Below are positions 15,958-18,642 of a stretch of 18,642 nt of DNA, piece after piece (positions within the stretch are counted from its first letter, which is position 1; each line of letters begins with the position of its first letter). This DNA is from Armatimonadetes bacterium UBA5419. Lineage in GTDB: Bacteria; Armatimonadota; UBA10988. The stretch is taken from assembly GCA_002409445.1 (NCBI GenBank), contig DHNJ01000316.1:9585-28226 (forward strand). The letters run 5' to 3'. The notes under the pieces were generated by a model, which saw nothing but the letters and a program-made list of their open reading frames with translations, ran no database searches and had not been told where the DNA came from. A program made the translations under genes and the position numbers.

Positions 15958-16005
15958 CGCCCTTGATGGTGGCGCTAGTCGCAGGTGGCGTCAAGGCGTC
16001 GCCGC

Positions 16006-16033
16006 TTGACCACGGGCGATTCCGCAGTACATT
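16006..16033 (+). promoter_or_regulatory. Candidate promoter of first DASS transporter
   Basis: TTGACC (16006-16011), a 16-nt spacer and TACATT (16028-16033) give 5/6 and 4/6 matches. The second transporter has TTGACC with the same spacing and a similar spacer upstream (17583-17610). The leader would be about 54 nt, including a GC-rich stretch able to fold, and no clear ribosome site precedes the ATG at 16094. Confidence 0.45.
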
Positions 16034-16093
16034 GCCATCTGGGCGGGGCCCCACGCGGGGGCGCGCGGGCGCCGTCTAGAAACGAGCCAGACC

Positions 16094-17563
16094 ATGCCCC
16101 CGAGCGCCGCCGAGCCGCCCCTCCCGTCCGGACCCGCCCGCCCGCCGCGGACCGCGCGCGTCCCCCGCCCGGTCGACGTCGTGACCATGTTTTGGTCCGA
16201 GGCGCGCCGGCGACTGGGCAAGCTGGTGCTCTGCGCGCTGGCCGCGTCGCTGGTCTATGCGCTGCCGTACCCGGACCTGACGCTACCGATGCGCCACACG
16301 GCGTTCATCTTCGTCCTCTCGGCCGGCCTCTGGATCACCGAAGCCATCCCGCTCTTCGCCACCTCACTGCTGCTGGTCGGCTTGGCCGTGCTGCTGTTGG
16401 TCGAACCAGGCAGCGAGGATCATCGCCTGTACTTCGCGGCCATCGCCGACCCGGTCGTGGTCCTGTTCTTTGGCGGGTTCATCCTGGCCCGCGCGGCGAC
16501 CCGCTACAAGCTGCACCTGGCGCTGGCGGCGGTGATGCTGCGGATCTTCGGTAGCAAGCCGCGGATGGTGCTGCTCGGCTTGATGGTCGTCACGGCCATG
16601 TTCGCGATGTGGATGTCGGCGACGGCGACGACGGCGATGATGCTGGCGATCGCCGCGCCGCTGGTTGCGCAGCTGGAGAACAGCGACCCGTTCCGCAAGG
16701 CACTGGTCCTGGGCGTGGCCTTCGCCGCGAGCATCGGCGGCACCGCGACGCCCGTCGGCAGCCCGCCTAACGCGGTCGCCGTCGGTGCGCTGCGGCGGCT
16801 GCCGGTGCCCGTCGAGGTCGGCGTGCCGCAGTGGGTGATGGTCGCCGCGCCGTTCATGATCCTAATGCTGGTCTTGGCTTACCTCGTGCTCGTGCTGTCC
16901 TTCCGCCCGCAAGCCGAAGCCATCATCCTCGAACCCGATGACCGGCCGCTGCCGCTGACCGCGTACGTCGTGGCGGCGGTGTTCGCGTTGACGGTCGGTC
17001 TGTGGTTGACCGGCTCGTGGCACAAGCTGCCCGCGGCGGTGGTCGCGCTGGTGCCGGCGGTGGTCTTCACGGTGCTGATGATCATCGATGCCGACGACCT
17101 GAACAGCCTTGAGTGGAGCGTGCTGATCCTGATCGCCGGCGGCATCGCCTTGTCCACCGCCCTGCACGCCAGCGGCCTAGACACCTGGCTGGTGGCGCAT
17201 CTGCCACTGGCGCAGGCGGGGCCGATGGTCACGGTGGTTGTCTTCGGCGTGGTGATGACGGTCATCTCCTCGTTCATGTCGCACACGGTGGCGGTGAACT
17301 TGCTGCTGCCGGTGGCGCTGAGCCTGGCGGCGGCGCCGGGCAGTCAGATCCCGCCGTTGTGGATCGCGTACGTCTTGGCGCTGGTCTCGGCGATCAGCAT
17401 CCCCTTCCCGGTCTCGACCCCGCCCAACGCGATGGCACATGCCACCGGCGAGGTGACCGCAGGCGACCTAGCGCGGGTCGGGCTGCCGTTGGCGTTGACG
17501 GGGGTCGTCTTGTTGCTGACGACCGGGCATTGGGTGTTGCGAGTCATGGGGCAGATCGGCTAG
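16094..17563 (+). CDS. DASS/SLC13-family anion transporter, copy 1
   Basis: This 489-residue polytopic membrane protein belongs to the divalent anion:Na+ symporter family (SLC13, VcINDY-like). Family marks are 'LWITEAIPLFATSLL', 'VLFFGGFILARA', 'AFAASIGGTATPVGSPPNAVAV' and the second-half repeat 'SIPFPVSTPPNAMAHATG'. Each inverted half normally has an Ser-Asn-Thr motif that binds Na+ and carboxylate. Here these read Ser-Ala-Thr (175-177, in MWMSATATTAMM) and Ser-His-Thr (396-398, in FMSHTVAVNLLLP). Both Asn are therefore replaced, suggesting altered ion or substrate binding. The first 43 residues are a Pro/Arg-rich cytoplasmic extension. The ATG at 16094 lacks a strong ribosome site, and a later ATG at 16187 would remove the extension. 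A near-identical copy follows 108 nt downstream. Substrate unknown; dicarboxylate should not be assumed. Confidence 0.9.
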   Translation: MPPSAAEPPLPSGPARPPRTARVPRPVDVVTMFWSEARRRLGKLVLCALAASLVYALPYPDLTLPMRHTAFIFVLSAGLWITEAIPLFATSLLLVGLAVLLLVEPGSEDHRLYFAAIADPVVVLFFGGFILARAATRYKLHLALAAVMLRIFGSKPRMVLLGLMVVTAMFAMWMSATATTAMMLAIAAPLVAQLENSDPFRKALVLGVAFAASIGGTATPVGSPPNAVAVGALRRLPVPVEVGVPQWVMVAAPFMILMLVLAYLVLVLSFRPQAEAIILEPDDRPLPLTAYVVAAVFALTVGLWLTGSWHKLPAAVVALVPAVVFTVLMIIDADDLNSLEWSVLILIAGGIALSTALHASGLDTWLVAHLPLAQAGPMVTVVVFGVVMTVISSFMSHTVAVNLLLPVALSLAAAPGSQIPPLWIAYVLALVSAISIPFPVSTPPNAMAHATGEVTAGDLARVGLPLALTGVVLLLTTGHWVLRVMGQIG

Positions 17564-17582
17564 CTTCGCGCGCGGGCTTGGG

Positions 17583-17610
17583 TTGACCGCTGACGAATCG
17601 GCGGTACCGT
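17583..17610 (+). promoter_or_regulatory. Candidate promoter of second DASS transporter
   Basis: TTGACC (17583-17588), a 16-nt spacer and TACCGT (17605-17610) mirror the arrangement upstream of copy 1, including shared bases within the spacer. The -10 is weak (3/6). The leader would be about 55 nt. Confidence 0.35.
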
Positions 17611-17671
17611 GAAGAGTGGCCCGTGGACGTGTCGTACCGTATCTGCCGTGGGCCAAGAGAGGCTCGAGCCC

Positions 17672-18642
17672 ATGGAATCAGGCGCCGCAGGACCATCGAC
17701 CACGCCCCGCGCGTCGGCCCCACGCACGCGACGGGTGCCGCGGCCGGTCGACGTTGTCACGATCTTCTGGAGCGAGGCGCGCCGCCGGCTGGGCAAGCTG
17801 GTCCTTTGTGCCTTGGCGGCCTTGCTGGTCTACGCGCTGCCATACCCCGACTTGACCATGCCGATGCGCCACGCGGCGTTCATCTTTATCCTCTCGGCCG
17901 GCCTCTGGGTCAGCGAGGCGATCCCCCTGTTCGCCACCTCGCTGTTGCTCGTCGGCCTGGCGGTGCTGCTGCTGGTACCGCCCAATACCGACGGCTACAA
18001 GGACTATTTCGCCGCGATCGCCGACCCCGTGGTAGTGCTGTTCTTTGGTGGCTTCATCTTGGCCCGCGCGGCCACCCGCTACAAGCTACACCTGGCGCTC
18101 GCGGCGGTGATGCTGCGGATCTTCGGCAGCAAGCCGCGGATGGTGCTGCTGGGGCTGATGGTGATCACGGCGCTGTTCGCCATGTGGATGTCGGCGACCG
18201 CGACGACGGCGATGATGCTGGCGATCGCCGCGCCGCTGGTCGCGCAGCTGGAGAAGAGCGACCCGTTCCGCAAGGCGCTGGTGCTGGGCGTGGCCTTCGC
18301 CGCGAGTATTGGCGGCACCGCGACGCCTGTCGGCAGCCCGCCCAACGCGGTCGCGGTCGGTGCGCTGCGGCGGCTGGCCCAACCGATCGACGTCAGTGTC
18401 CCGCAGTGGGTCATGGTCGTCATGCCGTTCATGATCCTGATGCTGGTCCTGACCTACATTGCCTTGGTCTACACCTTCCGGCCCCAGGCCGACCGCATCG
18501 TGCTCGAGGCCGACGACCGACCGCTCCCGCTGACCGCGTACGTGGTCGCCGCGGTCTTTCTGGTGACCGTGATCCTCTGGTTGACGGGCACCTGGCACGG
18601 GCTGCCGGCCGCGGTTGTGGCGCTGGTGCCGGCGGTGGTCTT
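17672..18642 (+). CDS. DASS/SLC13-family anion transporter, copy 2 (cut by window end)
   Basis: The gene is open from ATG 17672 to the window edge, giving 323 complete codons, and has no stop inside the window, so it is partial. It is a tandem paralog of the upstream transporter. From residue about 25 onward nearly every position matches, including a 53-residue identical block starting at YFAAIADPVV and ending GLMV. Differences cluster in the N-terminal tail, one short loop ('PPNTDGYKD' for 'EPGSEDHRL'), and the loop and helix after the GSPPN motif. The first SNT motif is again Ser-Ala-Thr (174-176). The second lies beyond the window. GAGAGG (17657-17662) is 9 nt before the ATG, a better ribosome site than copy 1 has. 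Judging from copy 1, about 165 residues are missing. Confidence 0.9.
   Translation, partial: MESGAAGPSTTPRASAPRTRRVPRPVDVVTIFWSEARRRLGKLVLCALAALLVYALPYPDLTMPMRHAAFIFILSAGLWVSEAIPLFATSLLLVGLAVLLLVPPNTDGYKDYFAAIADPVVVLFFGGFILARAATRYKLHLALAAVMLRIFGSKPRMVLLGLMVITALFAMWMSATATTAMMLAIAAPLVAQLEKSDPFRKALVLGVAFAASIGGTATPVGSPPNAVAVGALRRLAQPIDVSVPQWVMVVMPFMILMLVLTYIALVYTFRPQADRIVLEADDRPLPLTAYVVAAVFLVTVILWLTGTWHGLPAAVVALVPAVV

Overview
This is a very GC-rich stretch of bacterial chromosome. It carries a complete uvrB, frequent GTG starts and one TTG start, Shine-Dalgarno sites with 5-13 nt spacing, and long spurious antisense frames of the kind high GC produces. No rRNA, tRNA, CRISPR array, transposase, integrase or phage gene was seen. 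Nothing here fixes the phylum. The several lipoproteins and a secretin-type STN domain would suit a diderm environmental bacterium (an Armatimonadota- or Planctomycetota-like lineage is only a guess), and the dispersed hairpin repeats suggest a genome with many small repeat elements.

Layout. Positions 1-342 have no convincing gene but carry two hairpin repeats whose second copies lie elsewhere in the window. Two orphan small membrane proteins follow (343-675, 987-1820), then uvrB (1989-4055). Next is a secreted protein with an STN-like domain and a Gly/Tyr/Pro-rich tail (4143-5492). Directly after it comes the most distinctive part: four consecutive paralogous lipoproteins (5526-6977, 7071-8552, 8598-10061, 10127-11590). 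Each has its lipobox Cys at residue 23 and a zinc-protease site HExxH with a Glu 19 residues after the second His, in a sequence context like peptidase family M30 (hyicolysin).

The rest is mainly membrane biology: a zinc-ribbon/TM/ectodomain protein on the minus strand (11587-12318) with what looks like a leaderless promoter; a divergent sodium:solute symporter (12446-13933); a minus-strand lipoyl-like/KOW protein from a TTG start (13955-15046); a second zinc-ribbon/TM/ectodomain protein (15211-15957); and two tandem DASS/SLC13-type transporters (16094-17563, and 17672 to the window end, cut off). In the transporters the conserved SNT substrate and sodium motifs read S-A-T and S-H-T.

How the genes may work together: the STN protein and the four lipoproteins look like one cell-envelope or extracellular module built by tandem duplication. 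The transporters and membrane-anchored zinc-ribbon proteins have no obvious pathway link to it. The strongest candidates for something undescribed are the four-copy M30-like lipoprotein array with its STN neighbour and the SNT-substituted DASS pair.
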